A stretch of 64,000 bases of DNA, taken from assembly GCA_902778855.1 (NCBI GenBank), contig CACYZM010000004.1, positions 1-64,000 of the forward strand. Direction: 5' to 3'. The position numbers were made by a program, and so were the translations under genes. Source of the DNA: an uncultured Bacteroidia bacterium. GTDB lineage: Bacteria > Bacteroidota > Bacteroidia > Bacteroidales > UBA932. The notes below the pieces were generated by a model. It saw only the letters and a list, made by a program, of their open reading frames with translations. It searched no databases and was not told the DNA's origin. Shown piece after piece: positions 26,726 through 34,134 of this stretch. Position 1 is the first letter of the stretch, and each line of letters opens with the position of its first letter.

Positions 26726-26798
26726 GGCGCTATCGAATAAGGGTTTAGTTCGCGGCCCTCTCAAGGCTGAAATCCGGGTTCGAATCCCGGTAGCGCTA
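26726..26798 (+). tRNA. tRNA-Glu (anticodon CTC)
   Basis: A 73-base cloverleaf. The acceptor stem pairs GGCGCTA with TAGCGCT (one G-T), with discriminator A. The anticodon stem CGGCC/GGCTG closes the loop CTCTCAA, giving anticodon CTC. The D arm has only three clear pairs (GAA/TTC) as in many tRNA-Glu, the variable loop is 4 bases and the T arm holds GGTTCGAATCC. CCA is not encoded. CTC reads only GAG, so a TTC-anticodon tRNA-Glu must exist elsewhere in the genome. Confidence 0.85.
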
Positions 26799-26804
26799 CG
26801 AAAT

Positions 26805-26840
26805 ACCCCTGAAATTATCGATTTTCAGGGGTTTTCTTTT
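26805..26840. terminator. terminator shared by tRNA-Glu and nadD
   Basis: A 10-bp perfect stem, ACCCCTGAAA with TTTCAGGGGT, an 8-base loop, then TTTTCTTTT on the plus side. The nadD stop codon (26825-26827, minus strand) is inside the downstream arm, so the hairpin probably ends both converging transcripts. Confidence 0.85.
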
Positions 26841-27403
26841 TCTGCCTCAGCGAGTCGGCTCCGAATCTGCGTCGAGGAGATGGGGTTCTGGGGAGCGTCG
26901 GCGAAGTAGACGATGCCTTTGGTGGGATAGTTGGCGGTCAGGCGGGTGATGAACTGGGTGGCGTCGGTGCCGGGCCGGGGATAAACCCAGATCTGGAACT
27001 CGCGGAGAAGTTCGATGCCATTGTGCCAGCGGTCCACCGACACGATGTTGTCGCCGCCCATCACCAGCACGAACTCCTTGTCGGGCTCCTGCTGCTGCAG
27101 GAAGTGCAGCGTGTCGATGGTGTACCAGGGTTCCGGCAGATGGAATTCCACGTCGGAGACCTTCACGGCCAGGCCGGCGTCGGACACGGCTTCCCGCGCA
27201 TCTTCCAGGCGCTTCTCCGCATTGTCCACCAGCCCCTGCCCCGCCTTGAACGGGCTCTGGGGCGAGACGACCAGCCGGACTTCGGCGGCCTTCGTGTGAT
27301 CGATCAGATAGCGAAGGATGGCCAGATGGCCCTCGTGGATCGGGTTGAACGACCCGAACAGGAGCGCCACCTGAGGCTTTTTCCGACGGCGGAAGAAACA
27401 CAT
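26825..27403 (-). CDS. nadD: nicotinate-nucleotide adenylyltransferase
   Basis: A 192-residue nucleotidyltransferase that joins nicotinate mononucleotide and ATP to deamido-NAD in NAD synthesis. Seen: LFGSFNPIHEGHLAILRYL near residue 15, with the GSFNPxHxGH nucleotide-binding motif; VMGGDNIVSVDRWHNGIELL for the substrate loop; and the C-terminal ISSTQIRSRL motif (SSTxIR), all typical of NadD. The first dozen residues are basic, MCFFRRRKKP. It follows gmk after 12 bases, so gmk and nadD form an operon. Confidence 0.96.
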   Translation of the reverse strand: MCFFRRRKKPQVALLFGSFNPIHEGHLAILRYLIDHTKAAEVRLVVSPQSPFKAGQGLVDNAEKRLEDAREAVSDAGLAVKVSDVEFHLPEPWYTIDTLHFLQQQEPDKEFVLVMGGDNIVSVDRWHNGIELLREFQIWVYPRPGTDATQFITRLTANYPTKGIVYFADAPQNPISSTQIRSRLAEAEKENP

Positions 27404-27415
27404 ACGACGATCCGG

Positions 27416-27979
27416 TTATTTCGCAACGAAACCGCCCACCACCTTGTCGGCCTCGGCCAGGCAGGTGGCCAGGTCGTCGTTAAGCAGGATATAGTCGAAC
27501 TTGGGCTGGTACATCATCTCGATGCGGGCTTTCTTCACGCGCTCGTCGATGAATTCGGGCGAGTCGGTGCCGCGCTTCTCGAGGCGGCGGCGGATCTCCT
27601 TGATGGAGGGTGCCTTGACGAAAATCGAAAGGGCGGTGTCGCCAAAGTATTTCTTGAGATTCACTCCGCCTTTCACATCGACGTCGAAGAGGATCACCTT
27701 ATCCTTGGCCCAGAGGCGGTCGACCTCCGATTTGAGCGTGCCGTAGAACACGCCGTTGTACACTTCCTCGTGCTCGATGAAGGCGTCGGCGGCGATGCGG
27801 CGACGGAATTCCTCTTCCGAAATGAAGTAATAGGCTTCGCCGTCTTTCTCGGTGCCGCGCGGGGCGCGGGTGGTCGCCGAGACCGAGAAGGCGAAGCAGT
27901 CGAACGATTCAAGCAGGTGGTTGACCACCGTCGTCTTGCCGGAGCCGGACGGGGCCGATATGATGACAACTTTTCCCAT
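27416..27979 (-). CDS. gmk: guanylate kinase
   Basis: A 187-residue kinase that phosphorylates GMP to GDP. Seen: the P-loop SAPSGSGKTTVVNHLL at residues 8-23, FSVSATTRAPRGTEKDGEAY for the GMP-binding arm with SxTTRxPR, and the guanylate kinase core EEVYNGVFYGTLKSEVD, DVDVKGGVNLKK and IFVKAPSIKEIRRRLEKRG. An open frame runs upstream to 29089, but that part is antisense to the aldolase gene; the ATG at 27979 begins the family domain. nadD follows in the same operon. A TAAATTTG -7 box lies just upstream. Confidence 0.97.
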   Translation of the reverse strand: MGKVVIISAPSGSGKTTVVNHLLESFDCFAFSVSATTRAPRGTEKDGEAYYFISEEEFRRRIAADAFIEHEEVYNGVFYGTLKSEVDRLWAKDKVILFDVDVKGGVNLKKYFGDTALSIFVKAPSIKEIRRRLEKRGTDSPEFIDERVKKARIEMMYQPKFDYILLNDDLATCLAEADKVVGGFVAK

Positions 27980-28003
27980 CGTATTTTTTGTATTTGAAGA
28001 ATA

Positions 28004-28041
28004 CAAATTTAACAAATCTTGCCGAATTTCCATTATATTTG
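28004..28041. promoter_or_regulatory. divergent -7 elements for gmk and the aldolase
   Basis: Minus strand: TAAATTTG (complement of 28004-28011), about 25 bases before gmk. Plus strand: TATATTTG (28034-28041), 55 bases before the aldolase ATG. Both match TAnnTTTG; -33 boxes are weak. Confidence 0.6.
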
Positions 28042-28096
28042 CGTCCGAATGTTCCGGCATTCTACGACGTTGAATTATTCTAACATCAATACTACT

Positions 28097-29098
28097 ATGG
28101 TTTCTTACAAAGAATTGGGCCTTGTCAACACCCGCGCGATGTTCGCCAAGGCCGTGAAGGGCGGCTATGCCATCCCGGCTTTCAACTTCAACAATATGGA
28201 ACAGCTGCAGGCCATCGTCCAGGCCGCGGCCGAGACCAAGTCCCCCGTGATCCTTCAGATCTCGAAGGGCGCCCGCAACTATGCCAACCAGACGCTCCTC
28301 CGCTATATGGCGGAAGGTGCCGTACAATATGCCAAGGAACTGGGCTGGCGTCGTCCCCAGATCGTCCTGCACCTCGACCACGGCGACAGCTACGAACTCT
28401 GCAAGAGCTGCATCCAGATGGGCTTCTCTTCGGTGATGATCGACGGCAGTTCCCTGCCCTATGACGAGAACGTCGCCCTCACCAAGAAAGTCGTCCGCTA
28501 CGCCCACCGCTACGACGTGACCGTCGAAGCCGAACTCGGCGTCCTCGCCGGCGTGGAAGACGAAGTCTCCGCCGAAGAATCGCACTACACCAAACCGGAA
28601 GAGGTCATCGACTTCGTGACCAAGACCGGCTGCGACTCCCTCGCCATCTCCATCGGTACCTCCCACGGCGCCTACAAGTTCAAACCCGAGCAGTGCACCC
28701 GCGATCCCAAGACGGGCAAGCTCGTTCCGCCGCCGCTCGCTTTCGACGTGCTGAAGCAGATCGAGAAGAAGCTCCCCGGCTTCCCCATCGTGCTCCACGG
28801 CTCCTCCAGCGTTCCGCAGGAATATGTCGACTACATCAACGCCCACGGCGGCAAACTCCCCGATGCCGTCGGTATCCCCGAAGAGCAGCTCCGCAAGGCC
28901 TCCAAGAGCGCCGTCTGCAAGATCAACATCGACAGCGACTCCCGTCTGGCCATGACCGCCGCCGTCCGCAAGGTCTTCTTCGAGAAGCCCGGCGAATTCG
29001 ACCCGCGCAAATACCTGGGCCCCGCCCGCGACGAAATGGTCAAGCTCTACAAGCACAAGATCATCAACGTCCTCGGCTCCGACGGCCACGCCAAATAA
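28097..29098 (+). CDS. fba: class II fructose-bisphosphate aldolase
   Basis: A 333-residue zinc aldolase that cleaves fructose-1,6-bisphosphate in glycolysis. Seen: IPAFNFNNMEQLQAI near the N terminus, the zinc-site segment VLHLDHGDSYELCKSC (two metal ligands), FSSVMIDGSSLPYDENV, EAELGVLAGVEDEV, SIGTSHGAYKF (zinc-binding histidine) and VLHGSSSVPQEYV. The order and length fit the class II family. The open frame extends to 28019, but the ATG at 28097 is directly before the conserved start and follows the -7 box by 55 bases. A strong terminator follows the stop. Confidence 0.96.
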   Translation: MVSYKELGLVNTRAMFAKAVKGGYAIPAFNFNNMEQLQAIVQAAAETKSPVILQISKGARNYANQTLLRYMAEGAVQYAKELGWRRPQIVLHLDHGDSYELCKSCIQMGFSSVMIDGSSLPYDENVALTKKVVRYAHRYDVTVEAELGVLAGVEDEVSAEESHYTKPEEVIDFVTKTGCDSLAISIGTSHGAYKFKPEQCTRDPKTGKLVPPPLAFDVLKQIEKKLPGFPIVLHGSSSVPQEYVDYINAHGGKLPDAVGIPEEQLRKASKSAVCKINIDSDSRLAMTAAVRKVFFEKPGEFDPRKYLGPARDEMVKLYKHKIINVLGSDGHAK

Positions 29099-29121
29099 GC
29101 GTCTCCGGAACCCGAAACAAA

Positions 29122-29154
29122 AAGAGGTGCCTCAGCGGGCACCTCTTTTTTTTG
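29122..29154 (+). terminator. terminator after the aldolase gene
   Basis: A 10-bp stem AAGAGGTGCC with GGCACCTCTT, 6-base loop, and a run of T. The A-run on its other side may let it act for the converging acyltransferase gene, whose stop is at 29156. Confidence 0.92.
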
Positions 29155-29155
29155 T

Positions 29156-30322
29156 CTAGACTTTCAGCTTCACGTGGATCTTGGTGAAGCACCAGGTCAG
29201 GCCGATGATGATCAGGGAGAAGACGAAGGCCTTGATGAGGCCGGGGACACCGGCGGTCAGGGCCGGCGGCCAGTGAGCGCCGAGGAGTTGCTGGACGGCG
29301 TACCAGATGGACGGGATCATATAGCAGGTCAGCGTGGCGGTACCGGCGGGCGACACGGGACGGGCCCAGCGGGTCTTGCCGCGGAGGTCGGCGATCCACC
29401 AGATCACGGCGAAGCAGGCCACGGAGATGGCCACGCAGAAGAACAGCCACGTCGGCGTGGCCTGGATCTTCGAGATGATCCATACCTTATGGCATATCAG
29501 ACCCAGCACGAACATAGCCAGAGCCAGAACGCCATAGGAAATGGCCAGCTTGCGGGGCTTTTCGCCCAGGCGGATCAGCAGCATCGACGTGAACAGACCG
29601 GAGGCACAGATGGCCGGATGCGTCCAGCCGCCGGGCCAGAAGCTGAGGAAGAGCCAGCGGAAGGACCACTCCCTCGGAATGGCCGGAACGGTGTTGAGCA
29701 CGCAGAGCACGAGAGTCAGGATCCAGAATCCCGTCATCTTCTTGAAATCGCCCTTCAGGAACACGAACGCCAGGGCGCACGGCAGATAGGCCCAGCCGAT
29801 GAGCCCCAGAATCCCCCACCAGCCGGTGCGGAAGGGCATGCCGTGAAGATCTTTGTAGAGGACCAGCCAGGCAAGCAGCAGCACGCCGGCCAGGCGCAGC
29901 GCCGTCGCCCACCAGGGCAGACGGCCATTGGGCCGCTTCGGATAGACGTTCCACACCAGGAAGAAACCGGCCACGGCCAGCAGCGAGAAGACAGCGTGCG
30001 ACAGGCCGCCCTCTACGCCGCGCATATTCATGGCGAACACGCCCATCACGACCAGCGCCAGCGTGCGGCCCAGAATGTGGCCGATCACCTGGAGCGGCTG
30101 GTCGCCTTTGCGATAGCGCGCCTCAATGGCAAACGGAATCGAGAGGCCGACGCAGAAAAGGAAGGCCGGGAAAACCAGGTCGGAAAAGCCGAGCATATCT
30201 TCGTTCATTCCTGCGTGATGCAGCCAGTGCGGCAGGCCCGACATGCCCGCGAAGTCGTTGACGAACAGCATGGTCAGCATCGTCAACGCCCGGATGATAT
30301 CGATGGAGGCGACTCGTTTCAT
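29156..30322 (-). CDS. DUF5009-type transmembrane acyltransferase, HGSNAT-like
   Basis: A 388-residue membrane protein with about ten helices. It opens with RVASIDIIRALTMLTMLFVN, the segment shared by DUF5009 and heparan-alpha-glucosaminide N-acetyltransferase-like proteins, then HWLHHAGMNEDMLGFSDLVF, where the histidine and the FPAFLFCVGLSIPFA helix match that group. The predicted role is to move an acetyl group from cytosolic acetyl-CoA to an amino sugar on the other side of the membrane; this is inference from the family. The adjacent upstream gene encodes a NagZ-like GH3 (gap 18 bases, same strand), so the pair may act together on amino-sugar glycans. Confidence 0.8.
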   Translation of the reverse strand: MKRVASIDIIRALTMLTMLFVNDFAGMSGLPHWLHHAGMNEDMLGFSDLVFPAFLFCVGLSIPFAIEARYRKGDQPLQVIGHILGRTLALVVMGVFAMNMRGVEGGLSHAVFSLLAVAGFFLVWNVYPKRPNGRLPWWATALRLAGVLLLAWLVLYKDLHGMPFRTGWWGILGLIGWAYLPCALAFVFLKGDFKKMTGFWILTLVLCVLNTVPAIPREWSFRWLFLSFWPGGWTHPAICASGLFTSMLLIRLGEKPRKLAISYGVLALAMFVLGLICHKVWIISKIQATPTWLFFCVAISVACFAVIWWIADLRGKTRWARPVSPAGTATLTCYMIPSIWYAVQQLLGAHWPPALTAGVPGLIKAFVFSLIIIGLTWCFTKIHVKLKV

Positions 30323-30340
30323 AAAGATGGGATCGTGAAA

Positions 30341-32077
30341 TTAGCGGATCAGGTTGCTGTGGTAACCGGCCGGCAGGCCGCCGGCGTCGACCGGCAGGGA
30401 GCCGCGGGCGCTGCCGGGCACGGTCAGGGCGCGGGCGGCAGCGATGTTGTTGAACTTCGTATCGGAATAGCCGATGATAAACGTTTTGAAACGTTTATAC
30501 TCGGGTAATTGGTTCAGATCGTAAGGTACACCAAGATACACGCCGTGCAGCCGGTGCTTGCCGCTCCAGGCGGCTACCCGGGCAAACTGCTCGGGAGCGA
30601 TGGCCGCAAATCGCTGCGGGCCGCCGGTACGCGGAATGGGACGGCCGGAATGGAAGACGACAACGACATTGCGATAGCCGCGCAGCAGGGCCCCGACACT
30701 GTCGATCTGGGCGTCCGTAGCGTTGGCCGGCAGGTCGAAACGGTCGAAACGGCCGCTTCGGGAAAGCTCCTGACCAAAGCAGGCGCTTTGGGGCGTCACC
30801 GCATTGAAAGCCACATAGGCCACTTTCGGCCGCGTGGTGAAAGCCATCCAGCGGCGGAACCTCAGGGGCCGCCGCAGTTTGCCCTGCACCACGGTCATCG
30901 AGCGGTCGCAGATCTCCTGGATCAGCGCTTCCGTCGCCGGCCGCCGTGTTCGGGCCATCAGCTTGGCGGTATCGAGCGCACCGTCAGGACCGGTCGCATC
31001 GACGAACGGCGTATAGTCGTCGGCCAGCATACCGGAGCGCTGCTTCAGCAGGAGCGCGCGGCGCACGCGGGCATCTAGGTCGGCCTCGTCAATCTCGCCG
31101 CGTTTCAGGGCGGCGCAAAGGTCGTCGAGCGTCTTCTGCGCATCCTCCGGCATCAGCATAATGTCGACGCCGGCCTTGTAGGCCTCGATCGCCGCATTGA
31201 CGTTGCCCTCGGCCACGCCTTTCATTTCCAGCGCATCGGTGATGATCACGCCGTTGAAGCCCAGCTCATTCCGGAGCAGGCCTGTGACGATCGGATAGGA
31301 AATGGAAGCCGGAGTGCCGGTCGGATCAAGGGCCGGCACACTCAAATGGCCGACCATCACCATCGCCACGCCCGCATCGATCAACGCCCGGAACGGATAG
31401 AGTTCCAGCGAGTCGAGCCGTGCCCGGTCGAAAGTCAGCACAGGAAGAGCCTTATGGGAATCCACATTCGTGTCGCCGTGACCCGGAAAATGCTTGGCCG
31501 AGCCCCAGACGTTCGCGCTCTGCATACCCCGCGTAAAAGCGACACCCAGCTTGGCCACTTTCTCGCGGGTCTGGCCCATCGAGCGAGTCTTGATCACGGA
31601 GTTCTCGGGGTTGTTGTTCACGTCAACCACCGGGGCAAAATTCATAAAGACCTTGATTTCACTGAGTTCTTCACCAATGGCCCGGCCGGCCGCTTCGGCG
31701 AGCGCCTCGTCGTTGAGCGCGCCCAGCTGCATCGCGCGCGGGAAGGCCGCATACTCATAGTAGCGCATCGCGGCACCCCACTCCCCGTCGATCGAAACCA
31801 TCAGCGGAATCTTGGCGCCGCGTTGGAGTTCGTTGACCAGCCGCATATTGTCGACCAGTTTATCATCCATCACAATAATGCCACCGAGTCCTTCCCGGAT
31901 CAGGCTTTCCTGCTGCGCCTTCCGCTCCGGCGACTCCTGCGAGTCGACAGCCACATAGATGAGCTGCGCGATTTTCTCGCGCGGGGTCATCGACGCGATA
32001 ATAGAGTCAATGTCCCGTGCAAACAAGTCACTTCCGACGAAGGCCAGCAGAAGCACGGAAAAAACAAACTTTTTCAT
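30341..32077 (-). CDS. glycoside hydrolase family 3, NagZ-like
   Basis: A 578-residue exported enzyme with a signal peptide (FSVLLLAFVGSDLFA). The GH3 catalytic barrel fills residues 20-370. Seen: KHFPGHGDTNVDSHKALP, the NagZ loop with its catalytic histidine, MVGHLSVPALDPTGTPAS, and FNGVIITDALEMKGVAEG with the nucleophile aspartate in TDALEMKG. These mark beta-N-acetylhexosaminidases of GH3, which remove GlcNAc from peptidoglycan fragments. A second, less conserved C-terminal domain of about 200 residues is present, as in many Bacteroidetes members. It has a divergent promoter with ridA and is followed after 18 bases by the HGSNAT-like acyltransferase gene. Confidence 0.9.
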   Translation of the reverse strand: MKKFVFSVLLLAFVGSDLFARDIDSIIASMTPREKIAQLIYVAVDSQESPERKAQQESLIREGLGGIIVMDDKLVDNMRLVNELQRGAKIPLMVSIDGEWGAAMRYYEYAAFPRAMQLGALNDEALAEAAGRAIGEELSEIKVFMNFAPVVDVNNNPENSVIKTRSMGQTREKVAKLGVAFTRGMQSANVWGSAKHFPGHGDTNVDSHKALPVLTFDRARLDSLELYPFRALIDAGVAMVMVGHLSVPALDPTGTPASISYPIVTGLLRNELGFNGVIITDALEMKGVAEGNVNAAIEAYKAGVDIMLMPEDAQKTLDDLCAALKRGEIDEADLDARVRRALLLKQRSGMLADDYTPFVDATGPDGALDTAKLMARTRRPATEALIQEICDRSMTVVQGKLRRPLRFRRWMAFTTRPKVAYVAFNAVTPQSACFGQELSRSGRFDRFDLPANATDAQIDSVGALLRGYRNVVVVFHSGRPIPRTGGPQRFAAIAPEQFARVAAWSGKHRLHGVYLGVPYDLNQLPEYKRFKTFIIGYSDTKFNNIAAARALTVPGSARGSLPVDAGGLPAGYHSNLIR

Positions 32078-32118
32078 AAGCCTACAGGCGTATTTAAACG
32101 GTTATAAACGTTTTTATG

Positions 32119-32151
32119 CGTATCTTTGTTCAATGCGATAACAAAGATACG
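32119..32151. promoter_or_regulatory. divergent promoter region: 12-bp inverted repeat of two -7 boxes
   Basis: CGTATCTTTGTT (32119-32130) and its exact complement AACAAAGATACG (32140-32151) are separated by 9 bases. Each arm contains TATCTTTG, the -7 consensus: one for the RidA gene (plus), one for the GH3 gene (minus). The two promoters face each other, so only one may fire at a time, or a dimeric protein could bind here. Confidence 0.6.
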
Positions 32152-32168
32152 ATTAAATTAGATAGCTT

Positions 32169-32639
32169 ATGAAGCCTTTCTGCAACCTATTTCTCGCTCT
32201 GAGCCTGCTCTCGCTGGCTTTTTCCTGCTCGTCCAATCCGCAAAATCAAAATAACACAATGAAACAGCGCATCAATACCGCCAATGCTCCGGCCGCCATC
32301 GGCCCCTATAGCCAGGCCATCGACAGCGGCCACGGTCTCATCTTCGTCTCGGGTCAGCTCCCCATCAATCCCGCCACCGGCGCCTTCCCCGAAGGCGGCG
32401 TCCAGGAGCAGACGAAACAGTCCATCGAAAATGCCGCCGCCATCCTCGAGGCCGCCGGCCTCAGCCTCGCCAACGTCGTGAAGACCACCGTCTTCCTCGC
32501 CGACATGGGCGACTTCGCCGCGATGAACGAAGTCTACGCCCAATACTTCTCCGAGCCCTTCCCCGCCCGCAGCGCCGTGGCCGTCAAGACCCTCCCCAAA
32601 AACGCCCTCGTCGAAATCGAGTGCATCGCCGCCCGCTAG
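32169..32639 (+). CDS. RidA-family protein with a lipoprotein signal peptide
   Basis: A 156-residue protein. Residues 1-20 form a lipoprotein signal (FLALSLLSLAFSC). The rest is a complete YjgF/YER057c/RidA domain: APAAIGPYSQAIDSG, FVSGQLPINPATG, the catalytic-arginine segment PFPARSAVAVKTLPKNALVEIE and EIECIAAR (split here as PFPARSAVAV and LVEIECIAAR). RidA deaminates reactive enamine or imine intermediates in the cytosol. Starting at the internal ATG at 32259 would give a standard 126-residue soluble RidA, but the upstream part has all features of a lipoprotein signal, so the long form is preferred. Its substrate outside the membrane is unknown. A terminator follows at 32665. Confidence 0.8.
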   Translation: MKPFCNLFLALSLLSLAFSCSSNPQNQNNTMKQRINTANAPAAIGPYSQAIDSGHGLIFVSGQLPINPATGAFPEGGVQEQTKQSIENAAAILEAAGLSLANVVKTTVFLADMGDFAAMNEVYAQYFSEPFPARSAVAVKTLPKNALVEIECIAAR

Positions 32640-32664
32640 CTCTCGCTGCGCGACAGACACACAA

Positions 32665-32689
32665 AAAAGCCGGGTCTCCCCCGGCTTTT
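32665..32689 (+). terminator. terminator after the RidA gene
   Basis: A 10-bp stem AAAAGCCGGG with CCCGGCTTTT and a 5-base loop, followed by C and T residues. It lies 26 bases after the stop and just before repeat array A. Confidence 0.85.
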
Positions 32690-32701
32690 CTAATTATCGC
32701 C

Positions 32702-33050
32702 ACCCCTCCGGTGTGCAAATCAAACCTTCCTGCTCACCGCGACCCCTTTTTACCCCCTCCGGTGTGCAAATCAGGCCTTCCTGCTCACCGCGGCCCCTTT
32801 TCCCACCTCTCGGTGTGCAAATCAGGCCTCCCTGCTCACCGTGACCCCTTTTTACCCCCTCCGGTGTGCAAATCAGGCCTCCCTGCTCACCGCGGCCCCT
32901 TTTTACCCCCTTCGGTGAGCAAATCAGGCCTTCCTGCTCACCGCGACCCCTTTTTACCCCCTTCGGTGTGCAAATCGGGCCTCTCTGCTCACGGACCCCG
33001 TATAAAAAGGCCTTCGGTGAGCGAATAGCGGGGTATTTGCTCACCGAAGG
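32702..33050 (+). repeat. tandem 51-bp hairpin repeats, array A (7 units)
   Basis: Seven units with an exact 51-base period; CGGTG anchors fall at 32709, 32760, 32811, 32862, 32913, 32964 and 33015. Each unit has CGGTG(T/A)GCA, then AAATCAGGCCTTCC, then TGCTCACCG, so the first and last parts pair as a 9-bp hairpin around an AGGCCT palindrome. A C-rich spacer with CCCCTTTTTACCCCC joins units. Some units have GTGTGCA, leaving one T-T mismatch; unit 5 has GTGAGCA and pairs perfectly. Unit 7 is degenerate in its loop yet has a 12-bp perfect stem (33011-33022 with 33039-33050). The array lies between the convergent ridA and porin genes. Because 51 is 17 codons, several frames stay open; this is not taken as coding. 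Confidence 0.9.
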
Positions 33051-33081
33051 ATGACGGCAGGATTTCTCTCAGGGGAGATTC

Positions 33082-34113
33082 CTACAAGATAATCGACGAC
33101 ATCACGTTTACCAGGTGCGTGACGCTTCGGTCGGGCTCCTGCTTGTGGGTGTAGTTGAGCTGGAGACGGAGACGCGGGAAGGGATGCCAGCTGGTGCCGA
33201 CGGTGATGTATTGCTGATCGTGACCGACTTCGCGGGAGTTCGTCGTGAAGTAGTCGTAGCGGGCACCGACGTTCCAGGTCGGAGTGATCTTGTAACCGGC
33301 TGTCACATAGGCGCCTTCGGCGCGCCAGCCGAAGGTGTGGCCGGCCATGTATTCCGTGCGGAACCAGGCGAACTTGCTGTCGTAGGCAATGGCGGCGCCG
33401 TAGCGGTCGAGGATGCGGTAGTCGTAGTCGTTGTAGATCTCGACTTCGTCCATATGGCCGAGCCGACGCTCGTAGCAGCCTGAGATACTGAGATCCTTGA
33501 TGGGGAAAATCATCACACGGGCCATGAAGTTCTTCAGCCGGTCGTCGTCGTTCTTATTGATGCCGTTGCCGTTGAACAGGCCCACCTGATAGCGCACCAG
33601 CGCGTGGCCGTCGTTCATCTTGAACCAGTTGCCGAAGAACTGAATGCCCATCTCACGGCCGCCGGAACTCGCTTTCAGGTAGAGGTCGTTGGCGCTCATC
33701 CGGGCAAAGCGCTGGACGACCAGGGAATAGTCAATCAGCTCGAGCTTGAGCGGCGCATATTCGGAATTCTCCACCGTCAGCGGCGTCTTCGTCTGGCCGA
33801 AAATGATGCCGAATTCGGGACGGACCGTATAGCGCACGAAGTAGTCCATCAGCTTCGGCGAGCCGGCGAGCTCCGCCTGCACCTTGTACTCGACCTTACC
33901 GTAGCGTTCACTGTTGATCAGCTCGCCGGCCAGGGCGATACGGGCGCGTTTGATATAGAAAGTATTGTTCAGGGCATCGTCGATGCTGTAGCCGGCCTGA
34001 TAGTACCCCGACGGGGTGATATACTTCATCCAGGGTCTCTCCTGGGCCTGCGACCGGAAGGTGCAAGGCGCAGCGGCCACGAGCAGTAAGAGAATCAGTG
34101 TCAGTTTTTTCAT
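33082..34113 (-). CDS. OprO/P-type outer membrane porin
   Basis: A 343-residue outer membrane barrel with a signal peptide (ILLLLVAAAPCTFRSQA). Seen: ITPSGYYQAGYSIDDALNN, YIKRARIALAGEL, FGIIFGQTKTPLTVENSEY, SANDLYLKASSGGREMGIQFFGNW (core GGREMGIQFFGNW) and ARYDYFTTNSREVGHDQQY, all consistent with the phosphate-selective porin O and P family. Bacteroidetes members often import polyphosphate, pyrophosphate or other anions, but this one's specificity is unknown. It ends in a C-terminal hydrophobic residue (SSIIL) like other barrels. It is downstream of the M24 peptidase gene by 21 bases on the same strand. Array A lies 31 bases beyond its stop. Confidence 0.85.
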   Translation of the reverse strand: MKKLTLILLLLVAAAPCTFRSQAQERPWMKYITPSGYYQAGYSIDDALNNTFYIKRARIALAGELINSERYGKVEYKVQAELAGSPKLMDYFVRYTVRPEFGIIFGQTKTPLTVENSEYAPLKLELIDYSLVVQRFARMSANDLYLKASSGGREMGIQFFGNWFKMNDGHALVRYQVGLFNGNGINKNDDDRLKNFMARVMIFPIKDLSISGCYERRLGHMDEVEIYNDYDYRILDRYGAAIAYDSKFAWFRTEYMAGHTFGWRAEGAYVTAGYKITPTWNVGARYDYFTTNSREVGHDQQYITVGTSWHPFPRLRLQLNYTHKQEPDRSVTHLVNVMSSIIL

Positions 34114-34134
34114 AATTTTATCTCAACAAAAGGT

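Noticed and set aside
27980..29089. N-terminal extension of gmk in the same frame
   Set aside because: It is antisense to the aldolase gene, and the guanylate kinase domain begins at 27979.
32259..32639. Internal start of the RidA gene at 32259
   Set aside because: Not excluded, but the upstream codons form a full lipoprotein signal with lipobox, and the promoter suits the first ATG.
32621..33054. Open frames through array A in several frames, with 17-residue repeats
   Set aside because: A 51-base unit (17 codons) without stops keeps several frames open. No start context, no signal or fold, and hairpin symmetry explains the sequence better.
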